Shown one piece after another: positions 1 to 10,400 of a stretch of 64,000 bases of DNA; the stretch's first letter is position 1; each line of letters opens with the position of its first letter. The stretch is taken from NCBI GenBank assembly GCA_045399315.1, contig DAYVGO010000020.1:5890-69889 (forward strand), in the 5' to 3' direction. This stretch comes from Arsenophonus sp045399315. Its GTDB lineage: Bacteria; Pseudomonadota; Gammaproteobacteria; Enterobacterales; Enterobacteriaceae. The position numbers were made by a program, and so were the translations under genes. The notes beneath the pieces were generated by a model, which ran no database searches, was not told the DNA's origin, and saw nothing but the letters and a program-made list of their open reading frames with translations.

Positions 1-293
1 GCCGATTTCAAGACCTCGCACCCGATCTTGTTCTTCTCCCCTGGAGATTAGCATTATAATCGGGATATTTTGTGTCAGTTGATCACGCTTAATATGCGCA
101 AGAAGTTGGATACCTGAGCCACCAGGGATCATCCAATCTAACAAAATAAGATCAGGATAAGGCTCTATGAGCTGTGCAATGGCTGTATCATAATCGTCAG
201 CCTCAATTGCTTGAAATCCATTCTGTTGTAGTACAAACAAACCATATCTCGGATCGCAGTTTGATCTTCGGCAACCAGAATGCGTCTTAACAT
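1..293 (-). pseudogene. phoB: phoB, phosphate response regulator, 5' part, frameshifted and cut by window edge
   Basis: PhoB is the OmpR-family response regulator of the phosphate-starvation regulon. Read on the minus strand from ATG at 293, the protein begins MLRRILVAEDQTAIRDMVC, the receiver-domain start with the acidic pair. At about 234-238 one base is missing. After a one-base shift the family sequence resumes (VLQQNGFQAIEADDYD) and runs through the phospho-acceptor block LILLDWMIPGG and RGEEQDRVRGLEIG to the window edge. The unshifted frame hits a stop within about 20 codons of the lesion, so the receiver domain cannot be made as one chain. Identity is clear; the C-terminal DNA-binding domain lies outside the window. 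Confidence 0.85.
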
Positions 294-575
294 GATAGAT
301 CCTATCAACATTTCAATATTAAATTAGTACGCACAACATTATTTCATATTTATGACCACGATATGAAATATTGTCTCGAATTTTATTCAGTTGCAAATTT
401 TTAGATTTAACATGAGATTTGATAAGCAATACACACAATTAATTAATAACTGAATTTTTGAACTATATGGTTAAATTTTTTATCTATGATTTTCTTTAGC
501 AGCCAGATTATATAGTTATCAATATCCTATCAGCCCAAAATTAATTTACAACCTTATTAATATAAGGAGAACATA

Positions 576-1033
576 ATGCCAAACAAATTTATTGAAATGA
601 TGAAAAAAAAAGAACTATTTACAATAAAGAAACGTTAAAATAAATTGTTGCTAAAGAAATATTTACTACGACCGAGAAAAAAATCGATAGTTTTGCTGTT
701 GGTGCAGGAACAGTTTTATTTTTTGAAAAACAAAACGTTATCAAAGAATTACAACAAAAATTTCCACTGTATGCCTATAATTTTCCTATTTGGTCAGAAC
801 AAAGTAGCGGTATGGCACAATATGCGGTTTGGACTAGCCTGGCACAAGAAAAAGTAGGAGCATCACTACAACACTATAACCCACTAATTGATGAAAAAGT
901 ACATAAAAGCTGGAATATACCAAACTCGTGGAAGTTACGTGCTCAATTAGTATTCGGTGCAATTAAACAACTGGCTAATGAAAAAACATTTATTGACGAT
1001 GACATTCGTTTCAAAGTCCTTAGTGAAGATTAG
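576..1033 (+). pseudogene. nitroreductase-family protein, degraded
   Basis: A good ribosome binding site (AAGGAGA at 564-570) precedes ATG 576, but the frame shifts in an A-run near 602-610 and the resumed frame carries an in-frame TAA (after ...YNKETLK). The rest reads as a small FMN-dependent nitroreductase: IDSFAVGAGTVLFFE, FPLYAYNFPIWSEQSSGM, ASLQHYNPLIDEKV and WKLRAQLVFGAI. Compared with my recollection of intact relatives (about 200 residues), a block of roughly 40 residues after the N-terminus, containing flavin-binding residues, is missing. The lesions together make it non-functional. It stands alone between phoB and the porin remnant. Confidence 0.75.
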
Positions 1034-1202
1034 CTCAATCGTTGGCAAAATTTATTTTGTCCACAAATAACCTATCTATTGTCACTGACTAATAACAAGT
1101 CGGTATAACAGTATGCAAAACTAAGTTAGCTTTTAGGGTCTTAGGCTATAGCAAGGTTTGTTTGAACTATATTGACTATTTACCAATTGAATCAAATATA
1201 AA

Positions 1203-1232
1203 AAATAACAGACAGAATGGCTGTTGTTATTA
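1203..1232 (-). terminator. probable intrinsic terminator after the porin remnant
   Basis: Imperfect hairpin AATAACA-gACAG / CTGTTGTTATT around the loop AATGG. On the minus strand it is followed by a T-rich tract. It sits about 65 bases past the porin stop, in the right direction for that gene. Confidence 0.5.
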
Positions 1233-1297
1233 ATTTTTACCTTTATGTAATAGACTAAATCTCAATTATTCATAAGAATGAAAATTTGCATAGTTAA

Positions 1298-2484
1298 TTA
1301 AAAAAAGAAACGCAAACCTGTCTCAACCAAAAACCAATTATCTTTTTCGTAAGTTTGATTCTTACTATGAACATGGTTACATGCCATCTCCAAGTATAAA
1401 AGTAATTGCTTATTTTTTATTATTGTAAAGTCTTTATCGACTCCTAACGTATAAGTCTGCTTGGTATAGTCAAAAGTTTTTTATCTCCAGAACGGAGTCC
1501 ATACCCTGCATATAAACCGGTATCTGATCGTGGCCAATCCCACTTAGCAGTAATACTATAAAGATGAGCCACCCAATCCCCTGTCACAGATGTTGGTGTC
1601 AGTGTTTTTCCTGCTACCACAACATTAGTTGATTGTAATCGACCGTAATCAACTCCGATTGAAACGGTTTTATCAGCAAAAATATATTTGCCGCCTAATG
1701 CAAACATATTGTCTTGTGGTTTTTTTCCTATCTGGTTTTCTCGCCAACAGATTGAGCCCAACCAACAACCAATTCGAAATCCAAAACGTTTTCATAAAAA
1801 ACTGCCAATGAATAAGCATCAGTAATATCAATGTGATAATGATAAACCATACCTGCTGACGGTTGGAATAACTGCCAGCAATTTTAATACCTTCAAATAA
1901 AGGTGTTTCTAAAAAAATTGTATGCGGCAAACGTACGCTAAAATTATCTTGTCCAAGACCATGATAAATAGTATTGTTTTTCTTTTATTGCATAGAATCT
2001 GAGGATATACTGGTATTACGATTTAGTACATCAGCAAAATAGAAAACACCGGTATGGTTGTAACCCAAATTAGATTTTGCTACAGAATCAATAGGAACAT
2101 AAGTGCGGCCAAATTGTGCTTTTCCATATTTTATTTTGCATGGGAAATACCAACATATCCGGTACGATTATAGAGTTCAAAGTGACTGTTAGGATTTTTG
2201 CTATTCGATTTCTGTGTATCTAAACCTAATTCAATATTGTCAAATACCTTAACATCATGAGGTAACTTGTGTTCAACAAATAAACCAATACGACTAGCAT
2301 CATCATCAATAATGGATCTATTCTTGTCAGTATCCCAACTATTTTTTAATCTAATCTGCCCATAAATATCAAAACGTGTATATTGATTATCATAAATACT
2401 TGTTGCCTGTATAATATCTGCTAAAGATAAAGAAATAATAAATGTTATGATGAGTTTTAATTTTATTGCCATAAAAATACCCAT
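1298..2484 (-). pseudogene. general outer-membrane porin (OmpC/OmpF type), frameshifted
   Basis: Trimeric general porins are 16-stranded beta-barrels for small solutes. The N-terminal piece (2131-2484) has a signal-peptide-like start, then SIYDNQYTRFDIYGQI, which matches the mature N-terminus of the family. Further pieces are in other frames: an IDSVAKSNLGYNHTGVFYFAD block near 2000-2100, ALGGKYIFADKTVSIGVDYGR at about 1620-1690, and the terminal strand ending NWFLVETGLRFFF with the C-terminal Phe expected of the family. At least three frameshifts separate the pieces (near 2130, 1740 and 1480). Total length matches an intact porin of about 370-390 residues, so the gene was broken by small indels rather than large deletion. 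Start could be 2484 or 2472. Confidence 0.8.
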
Positions 2485-3044
2485 TAATTTATGCTGAACA
2501 TAATAATTAAAAACACTAATTTCAAATAATAAAATAAATTCCTTTGCTTAAATATAATCAAATAGTTATAATAAAATAAAAAAAAGAATTTATTAAAAAC
2601 TCACCTCCTCAGCAAACAAATAAAATCAGCATGTTACTATAAGCATATAGTAAAAAATTATTTTATGCTAAAAATAAACTTATCTTTATATTCTATTCTG
2701 GATAATAAAATCTTATATAAAATTAATTAACTTATTAAATAAAATTAATCAAAAAAAATAAAATGTTATTTTTAGTCTTTTTCCATTGATTAGTAAAAGC
2801 AACATCTAACAATAAATAATTATTAAAATAACAATGAATAACAGAATATTACCCTATACTTTTAACTCAATTTAGCCATATAAATAAATTATTATTTAAC
2901 ATAAAAGCGATATAGACGGACGGATAAAATCCACTAAAACTGTTTTTAATTGGTAAAAATAGTTATTGAAAACTAGGGCCGAAGAGTGTGATCTGTTATT
3001 ATATACCCAATTTTTTGAACGAGTAATAACGAGGAAATCTTGAG
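2485..3044. other. AT-rich spacer upstream of rdgC
   Basis: Very AT-rich, full of A and T runs. I see no gene, no RNA gene and no convincing repeat. It must hold the promoters of the porin remnant (minus) and of rdgC (plus), but no site stands out. Confidence 0.6.
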
Positions 3045-3953
3045 ATGTGGTTTAAAAATTTAATGATCTATCGCTTAAATCGAGAATTCATATTATCCCT
3101 AGATAAGCTTGAAAAACAACTTGCCACACTGGCTTATAGCCCATGTGGAAGTCAAGACATCATAAAAATAGGCTGGGCTTCACCGATGGGATCTCACAGT
3201 GAAGCTTTAACACATGTAGTGAATAATCAGATCCTAATTTGTGCTCAGAAAGAAGAAAAGATCCTGCCAACACAGGTAATCAAACAAGAATTACAAGCTA
3301 AAATTAAAAAACTAGAAACAGCTCAAGCTCGAAAACTGAAAAAAACCGAAAAAGATCCATTGAAAGACGAAGTTATTCATACGCTTCTACCAAAAGCTTT
3401 TAGTAAAATAAGTCATACTTATATCTGGTTAGACATAACTAATAACCTGATTATCGTAGATGCAGCCAATACTAAACGTGCTGAAGATAACCTGGCGTTT
3501 TTACGTAAAACGTTAGGCTCACTGCCTGTGGTGCCGTTGAGTTATCAAACTCCGATCGAACACACTTTAACTAAGTGGGTACGCTCAGGCAAACCGGCAA
3601 ATGGATTTAGTTTACTGAACGAAGCTGAATTAAAAGCATCAGTTGAAGAAGATGGCGTGATCCGTTGTAAAAAACAAGATTTACTCTGTGATGAAATCAT
3701 AGCCCATATTGAAGCTAAAAAGCGAGTGACCAAGTTAGCATTGGACTGGGAAGAGCGTATTCAATTTGTTCTTGCGGATGACGGAACAATTAAACGACTA
3801 AAATTTAGTGACCTGATAAAAGAGCAAAATGATGATATTGATAAAACAGATTTTATTCAACGTTTTGATGCTGATTATATCTTAATGACCACCGAAATTA
3901 GTGCACTAATAAAATGTCTGATTAATGCTTTAGGTGCAGAAATTAATGCTTAA
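3045..3953 (+). CDS. rdgC: RdgC, recombination-associated nucleoid protein
   Basis: RdgC is a ring-shaped DNA-binding protein that limits RecA loading and is associated with the nucleoid. The product has 302 residues, against 303 in E. coli. The start MWFKNLMIYRLNR is the family N-terminus, followed by the conserved GWASPMG segment and, near the end, DADYILMTTEISALI. A GAGG-type ribosome binding site lies upstream of ATG 3045. In E. coli rdgC lies in the same neighbourhood as phoB, and a phoB remnant is found at the start of this window, so a scrap of ancestral order persists. The reading frame looks intact. Confidence 0.95.
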   Translation: MWFKNLMIYRLNREFILSLDKLEKQLATLAYSPCGSQDIIKIGWASPMGSHSEALTHVVNNQILICAQKEEKILPTQVIKQELQAKIKKLETAQARKLKKTEKDPLKDEVIHTLLPKAFSKISHTYIWLDITNNLIIVDAANTKRAEDNLAFLRKTLGSLPVVPLSYQTPIEHTLTKWVRSGKPANGFSLLNEAELKASVEEDGVIRCKKQDLLCDEIIAHIEAKKRVTKLALDWEERIQFVLADDGTIKRLKFSDLIKEQNDDIDKTDFIQRFDADYILMTTEISALIKCLINALGAEINA

Positions 3954-4903
3954 GTTGATTAGCTTTATAACACTATAAAACTATTGGGTATGGTGATTGC
4001 TAATCGCCAATTTAGTTTTATCAAAAAGATAAATTTAACCATATAAACTAGCAGACAAAAAAATTATTTGGCTAAATTATTAGCCATTCTCTAGTGATTA
4101 ATTGTTTTATTTCAAAAAAATATAATAATAATTTTTAGTTATATTTAGCTAAAAATAACCACCAAAAGCAATAATAAACATAACATAAAAATAAAATAAG
4201 AATTTTTCTTATTTGCTAAACTGTTTATTGAATATATCAATTTTCTTTTTCATATAGGAAATATTAAATATTTAAAAAAATATTATCTTCGCTAGACAAC
4301 GTTAATACAACTATAATTAATATTATTGATATATTTTGCTGTATGTAGCTATTAAAAAGTCAGCCCATTAAACTTTTAAAAATAGTTTTAAAACATAGCT
4401 ATATGAGGAGATGCATATCTTAATTATCTAATAAAAATTAATTAGATATAAATCGTATTATAGATATAAGTATATTATTTATACAAGTAATTTATAACAC
4501 AGTTGTTTTAAGGCCAATAGCTATTATCTAGGATGTTGATAAATGTTACAAAATATTTTTAATAACAATTCTATAATTAAATACTATTTTGATACAAGTA
4601 TTTTTTTAAATTATTTTTATTAACTAACTAATTTATTAAATCACCTTATTTTTTATAATTATTCATATAGACTCCCTACCATATATCGTTAGCTTAATAA
4701 TAAAAATTAATAACCATTAATTATATAAAATATATACATAAAATTTTGTCATCATATTTTAATTTCAATTAATAGTTTTTTATTTTGTGATATTAAGAAA
4801 TTTGAAATAATTAATTACTTTATTTAATAACCATAAAATTAATATGGAAATAAAACAGCAGCAGATATAAAGGAACGATTGATTTGTAGCTAACGTAGTT
4901 AAT
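3954..4903. other. about 1 kb gene-free AT-rich spacer
   Basis: Extremely AT-rich stretch with frequent stops in all frames. I cannot recognise any gene remnant, RNA gene or repeat array. It probably represents a fully eroded gene or genes between rdgC and exbD. Confidence 0.6.
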
Positions 4904-4932
4904 AAATGCTGGGTATTTAATTACCCAGCTTT
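4904..4932 (-). terminator. intrinsic terminator of exbBD
   Basis: Hairpin with 9-base arms GCTGGGTAA / TTACCCAGC (centre TTAA plus flanking bases), flanked by A and T bases, directly downstream of the exbD stop on the minus strand. Confidence 0.7.
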
Positions 4933-4949
4933 AGAATATTAACAATAAG

Positions 4950-5378
4950 CTATTTGCTATTTTGTGACATCTCCATGCCAACTAATCCTACTTTAAGATA
5001 GCCAGATTTACGTAATAAGTTCATTACATCCATTATCCTTTCATAATTTAGTGTTTTATCCGCTTGAAAAAAAATAGTGGTTTCTTTATTTGTACCTGTT
5101 ATTTGATCTAGTACTGATGCTAATTGTTCCTGAGTCACATTTTGCTCGCCAACATACATTTGGCCATTAGCTTTAACCGTTAGAAATAACGGTTTTTCAG
5201 GTCTAGGTTGGGGTTTAGCTGTCGAAGCCGGTAAATTAACTTTAATATCTACTGTCGCTAATGGTGCAACAACCATAAAAATAATTAATAAAACCAACAT
5301 GACATCAATAAATGGGGTAACATTAATTTCATGCATTTCACCATTATCATTTAAATTATCGTTTAAACGAATTGCCAT
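4950..5378 (-). CDS. exbD: ExbD, TonB-system proton-channel subunit
   Basis: ExbD, with ExbB, uses the proton gradient to energise TonB for iron-siderophore and vitamin B12 uptake. The chain of about 142 residues starts MAIRLNDNLNDNGEMHEINV. It has a single membrane helix (FIDVMLVLLIIFMVVAPLAT) that carries the conserved Asp needed for proton coupling, and a periplasmic domain ending GYLKVGLVGMEM. E. coli ExbD has 141 residues. I chose ATG 5378 over the GTG two codons earlier because it matches the family start. It overlaps the end of exbB by about 23 bases, so the two are translated from one transcript. No tonB is present nearby. Confidence 0.95.
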   Translation of the reverse strand: MAIRLNDNLNDNGEMHEINVTPFIDVMLVLLIIFMVVAPLATVDIKVNLPASTAKPQPRPEKPLFLTVKANGQMYVGEQNVTQEQLASVLDQITGTNKETTIFFQADKTLNYERIMDVMNLLRKSGYLKVGLVGMEMSQNSK

Positions 5379-6324
5379 AACCACTTATCCTACTTTTTTT
5401 ACTATTAGCTAAATCCAAATCCCTACCTAATAATACCGTCGCCTGTGCAACTACATCACCAACTTGACCACGAAAAGTATTAATCATACGAGCAAATAAA
5501 TTATAAATAACAACAGCTGGTATTGCCGCTACCAACCCTATTGCCGTTGCTAGCAAAGCTTCAGCTATGCCAGGCGCCACAACAGCTAAATTTGTCGTCT
5601 GAGAATGTGCTATCTTAATAAAACTATTCATGATGCCCCAAACAGTGCCAAATAAACCAATAAATGGAGAAATAGCACCTATGGTCGCTAAATAGCCATT
5701 ACCTCGTCCCATATAACGACTAATTGAAGCAACTACTCTTTCTAGGCGAAAACTGGCACGATCTTTAGTTCCATTTAAATCATGACTTGCTGCTGATAAT
5801 GTTTTTTCCGCGATAACTTCATCATATAATCTTCGAGTAACACTGTCTTTTTTAAATGTTGCCGTAATTTTTACCGCATCATCGAGTGATTTTACATTAG
5901 ATAATTTTTGCTGCTCTTTGCCTAACTGCTGATATGCTGTAACCAGTTCGATACTTTTTGAGAAAAACAGTGCCCAAGTAATAATTGAAGCAACAACTAA
6001 TCCTAACATTACTGCTTTTACAACTAAATCAGCATGCTGATACATACTCCAAATCGAAAGATCTCGATCAAATCCTCCTTGAGTACTTAATAAATTGGGT
6101 TTTTGTTGTTGTGACGCTAAATTTTTTCCAGTGGAAAGATCTTTCTCGCTCAATTGCTCTTCATTAGCTGGGGTAGCTGATATTTGGTTTGCAATGGATA
6201 TATCTTGCTGATTAGTTGTGTTAGCCGGCTGAAACTGCTCAGACCGATCGGCCGGATTTGTCTCGGCGAATGTTATATTTATCAAACTCATTGCCAATAA
6301 AATAGAAGCTATCAATTTACGCAT
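5356..6324 (-). CDS. exbB: ExbB, TonB-system proton-channel subunit
   Basis: ExbB forms the pentameric inner-membrane scaffold around ExbD. The protein of about 322 residues has a hydrophobic signal-like N-terminus (MRKLIASILLAMSLINITFA), a polar Gln/Asn-rich linker, a first membrane helix (LVVKAVMLGLVVASIITWALF), a long cytoplasmic loop and the conserved MotA/TolQ/ExbB block (GYLATIGAISPFIGLFGTVW, then AEALLATAIGLVAAIPAVV). It is longer than E. coli ExbB (244 residues) because of the N-terminal extension, which resembles the longer ExbB type of other enterobacteria. ATG 6324 has an AGGT element six bases upstream; an in-frame GTG at 6339 is less likely. A Fur-like palindrome lies about 150 bases upstream. 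Confidence 0.93.
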   Translation of the reverse strand: MRKLIASILLAMSLINITFAETNPADRSEQFQPANTTNQQDISIANQISATPANEEQLSEKDLSTGKNLASQQQKPNLLSTQGGFDRDLSIWSMYQHADLVVKAVMLGLVVASIITWALFFSKSIELVTAYQQLGKEQQKLSNVKSLDDAVKITATFKKDSVTRRLYDEVIAEKTLSAASHDLNGTKDRASFRLERVVASISRYMGRGNGYLATIGAISPFIGLFGTVWGIMNSFIKIAHSQTTNLAVVAPGIAEALLATAIGLVAAIPAVVIYNLFARMINTFRGQVGDVVAQATVLLGRDLDLANSKKSRISGYGNSFKR

Positions 6325-6470
6325 CAGTTGACCTATCACTCTTCGGTTATTTTACGCGACTCTTTTAGCTGATCATACTTAATGCCAGCCAGTCCATTAG
6401 TAGTAAATTTTCATTTACCACATTCTGATTGTGAAAAACAAACTGATCATACCAGACATTACATTATTTG

Positions 6471-6490
6471 ATAGTAATGATCATTACTAT
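6471..6490 (-). promoter_or_regulatory. Fur-like palindrome upstream of exbB
   Basis: A perfect 20-base palindrome, ATAGTAATGA / TCATTACTAT, about 147 bases upstream of the exbB ATG. It resembles the inverted-repeat core of the Fur box (GATAATGATAATCATTATC), and exbBD is Fur-repressed in E. coli. Symmetry is seen directly; Fur binding is inferred. Confidence 0.5.
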
Positions 6491-6751
6491 TTGATGAAAT
6501 TTTATTTATTTATCGGTTACCTAAAGATTCTATTGCCCTTTGAACACTAGCCAGAAGTAACCATTGCAGTAAGTTTGATCTCCTTTCAATATTTTCACTA
6601 TCAGATAAACATTTTTTATCAAACTCGTTTCCATACCTCTAAGGTTAATAAATCCAACATAATCCAGCTTTTTAAGGTAAACTAGCAACTATATCGGTTC
6701 TTCACTTAGTTGTTATTAACAGGATAAGCTATACAAGTTCTTAATGAGATC

Positions 6752-7365
6752 GTGATAGCAATTTGGCCTCATGATTTTGCTAAACTAATTAATCCCGATG
6801 TTTTATGGATTATTTATGCAGTACTTTTTATAATTATTGTTTTAGAAAACGGTATTTTTCCTGCTGCGTTTCTACCAGGAGATACGCTGCTTATTCTTTC
6901 CGGTGCTTTGATTGCAAAAGGTGTTCTTTCCTTTATCCCAACAGTTATTATTTTAACCATTGCTGCTAGCTTGGGTTGCTGGTTAGGTTTTTTGCAAGGC
7001 AGATGGCTTAGTGACACAGATATAATAAAACAATGGTTAAAACAGATCCCACAAGAGTATCATGAACGAGCAAACAGATTATTTAATAACCAAGTTTATA
7101 TGCGCTTCTAATCGGTCGTTTTTTAGCTTTTATTCGAACGCTATTACCTGTTTTAGCAGGCTTTTCAATATTAAGTCATCGTCGCTTTCAACTATTTAAT
7201 TGGCTCAGCGGCCTATTATGGATTGGAATTATTGTTTCGTTAGGTTATGCAATAAACCAAATTCCTTTTATAAAACGTCATGAAAATATTGTCCTGAATA
7301 TTTTAATTTTCTTACCTATTCTGCTGCTTATTAGCGGATTCATCGGCTCACTTATCTTATATTAG
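6752..7365 (+). pseudogene. yghB: yghB, DedA-family membrane protein, frameshifted
   Basis: YghB is a DedA-family inner-membrane protein implicated in proton-motive force and cell division. The first part reads IAIWPHDFAKLI, then LENGIFPAAFLPGDTLLILS and the conserved AASLGCWLGFLQGRWL, and stops at about 7111. One base is missing near 7093, in what should be a GGT codon. In the next frame the protein continues ALLIGRFLAFIRTLLPVLAG, FQLFNWLSGLLWIG and on to a stop at 7365. No good ATG is seen; GTG 6752 is in frame, but homology extends a few codons upstream. In E. coli yghB lies close to exbBD, as here. A single indel suggests recent loss. Confidence 0.88.
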
Positions 7366-7417
7366 AAACATAAAAAAACCAATTAAATAGATTACATTGT
7401 GGTAGTTCAGGATATGA

Positions 7418-7443
7418 AACGGCCCCTGTTAAAGGAGGCCATT
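7418..7443 (-). terminator. probable terminator of carAB
   Basis: GC-rich hairpin with arms GGCCtCC / GGgGCC at 7421-7440, just past the carB stop on the minus strand. It lacks a long T-run, so the call is moderate. Confidence 0.45.
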
Positions 7444-7451
7444 GCAAATAG

Positions 7452-10400
7452 TTAGTGACGGATCATTTCATGCATCTCTTGGACAGAAATAACCTGATCT
7501 GTAGGATCGGCGTTGAGTGAAATCACTGTCGCAAAACCCCCATTGATAGTAGTATCATAATTCACTTTATATTGTAATGCACTACGCCTGATAAGCTTTG
7601 AATCCTCTATTGCTCGACGTCCCGCGGTAGTATTGACAATATAACTGTATTCACCATTTTTTATTCTATCTTGAATATGGGGTCGTCCCTCATGTACTTT
7701 ATTAACTAGCCGAGGATTGATACCTGCCTCACCCAGCACAATCGCTGTACCATGAGTTGCATCTAACTCAAAACCATGCTCAATTAACTTAGTGGCTAAA
7801 TCAACAACCTTGGCTTTATCATTCTCTCTAACTGAAAGCAACGCGCGCCCGGATTTCTTTATAGTAGAAGAGCAGCCAAACATGGCTTTAGCAAATGCTT
7901 CAGCAAAAGTGCGACCAATGCCCATAACTTCACCAGTAGAACGCATTTCTGGTCCCAAAATAGGATCAACACCTGGAAATTTATTAAATGGTAACACCAC
8001 TTCTTTGACAGAATAATAAGGTGGAATAATTCCTTTTGTTACACCTTGTTTAGCTAAAGATTGGCCGACCATAACACGAGCGGCTACTTTTGCCAGTGGT
8101 ATTCCTGTTGCTTTGGATACAAAAGGCACGGTACGTGCAGCACGCGGATTGACTTCGATTAAATAAACTCGATTATCTTTAACCGCAAATTGAACATTCA
8201 CTAATCCTCGAACCCGTAGTTTAAAAACCAGTTTTTTTACCTGTTCACACATTACATTCTGTATATTATGGCTCAAAGTATAAGGTGGCAAGGAACAAGC
8301 AGAATCACCGGAGTGAACGCCAGCCTGTTCAATATGCTCCATAATACCACCAATTAACACAGTTTCCCCATCACAGACAGCATCTATATCAACCTCTATC
8401 GCATCATCCAGGAAATGATCGAGCAAAACTGGTGCATCATTGGAAACACTAACTGCTGTCTGAAAGTAACGGCGTAAATCAGTTTCGTCATAAACAATTT
8501 CCATTGCCCGTCCACCTAAAACATAAGAAGGACGTACAACTAATGGGTAACCGATACTATGAGCTTTTTCTATTGCCTGTTCAATGGTCGTAACTGTGGC
8601 ATTTTCTGGTTGTTTAAGGCCTAAACGGGTCACTACTTGTTGAAAACGCTCACGATCTTCAGCTCTATCAATCGCATCTGGACTAGTGCCAATAATAGGA
8701 ACGCCCGCCTCTTCCAACGCAAGCGCTAATTTTAATGGTGTTTGGCCACCATATTGTACAATCACACCTTCAGGCTGTTCAATTCTGACGATTTCTAACA
8801 CATCTTCTAATGTTACCGGTTCAAAATAAAGACGATCAGAAGTATCATAATCAGTAGAAACAGTTTCCGGATTACAGTTTACCATTATTGTTTCATAACC
8901 ATCCTCACGTAAGGCCAAAGCGGCATGAACGCAGCAATAATCAAATTCAATCCCTTGACCAATGCGATTTGGTCCTCCACCTAGTACCATAATCTTAGAT
9001 TTGCTATGGTTAGGATTAGCTTCACATTCATCTTCATAAGTGGAATATAAGTAGGCGGTATCTGTGGCAAATTCTGCCGCACAAGTATCCACTCGCTTAA
9101 AAACAGGGTGAAGTTTATATTTATGGCGTAATTTACGCATTTCAGCTTCAGAGACACCGACTAATTTAGCCAAACGAATATCAGCAAACCCCTTTCGTTT
9201 CAAAAGCCGCAAAAATTCCACAGTCAATCCATTGATGCCAAACTCAGCAACCTTTTCTTCTAAACGAACAATTTCTTCAATCTGAACCAAGAACCAACGA
9301 TCAATATTGGTCAGATTAAACACACCATCGACAGACATACCCGCACGGAAAGCATCAGCAATATACCAAATACGTTCGGCACCTGTGTCTTTCAATTCAC
9401 GACGAATTTTGGTTAATGATTCTAGTTCATCTAAATCCACTTTAGGATCAAAACCGGTGGCTACCACTTCTAACCCACGCAATGCTTTTTGCATCGATTC
9501 CTGAAAAGTGCGGCCAATCGCCATCACCTCACCAACAGATTTCATCTGAGTTGTCAGCCGATCATTACTACCAGGGAATTTTTCAAAATTAAAACGTGGG
9601 ATCTTAGTCACTACATAATCAATTGAAGGTTCAAAAGAAGCAGGAGTGCGTCTACCGGTAATATCATTCATCAATTCATCAAGTGTGTAACCTACCGCTA
9701 ATTTCGCTGCAACTTTAGCAATCGGGAAACCGGTTGCTTTTGATGCCAAGGCGGAAGAGCGTGATACCCGTGGATTCATTTCAATAACAATTAATCGACC
9801 CGTTTTAGGATTAACAGCAAATTGAACATTTGAACCTCCCGTCTCAACACCAATTTCTCGCAACACTGCCATCGAAGCATTGCGCATAATTTGATATTCT
9901 TTATCAGTTAAGGTTTGAGCAGGAGCGACAGTAATAGAATCTCCCGTGTGGATCCCCATCGGATCAACATTTTCAATAGAACAGATAATAATACAATTAT
10001 CATTCTTGTCACGAACGACTTCCATTTCGTACTCTTTCCAACCAATAAGCGATTCATCGATCAATAACTCATTAGTTGGTGAAAGATCTAAACCTGCCAA
10101 ACAAATGTCTTCAAACTCTTCACGATTATAGGCAATACCTCCGCCCGCCCCCCCCATAGTAAATGATGGGCGAATGATGCATGGGAAGCCGACTTTTGCT
10201 ACTACTTCTAACGCTTCTTCCATTGAATGGGCAATACCTGAACGTGCAGTTACAAGACCAATTTTCTTCATAGCTTTGTCGAATCGCTGACGATCTTCTG
10301 CTTTATCAATTGCATCAGCGGTTGCACCAATCATGGTGACAGCAAATTCTTTTAATACGCCTTTACGCTCTAATTGTAAGGCGCAGTTTAATGCAGTTTG

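Noticed and set aside
645..857. 70-codon frame over the nitroreductase remnant
   Set aside because: It is a shadow in the wrong frame; the real sequence reads in the neighbouring frame.
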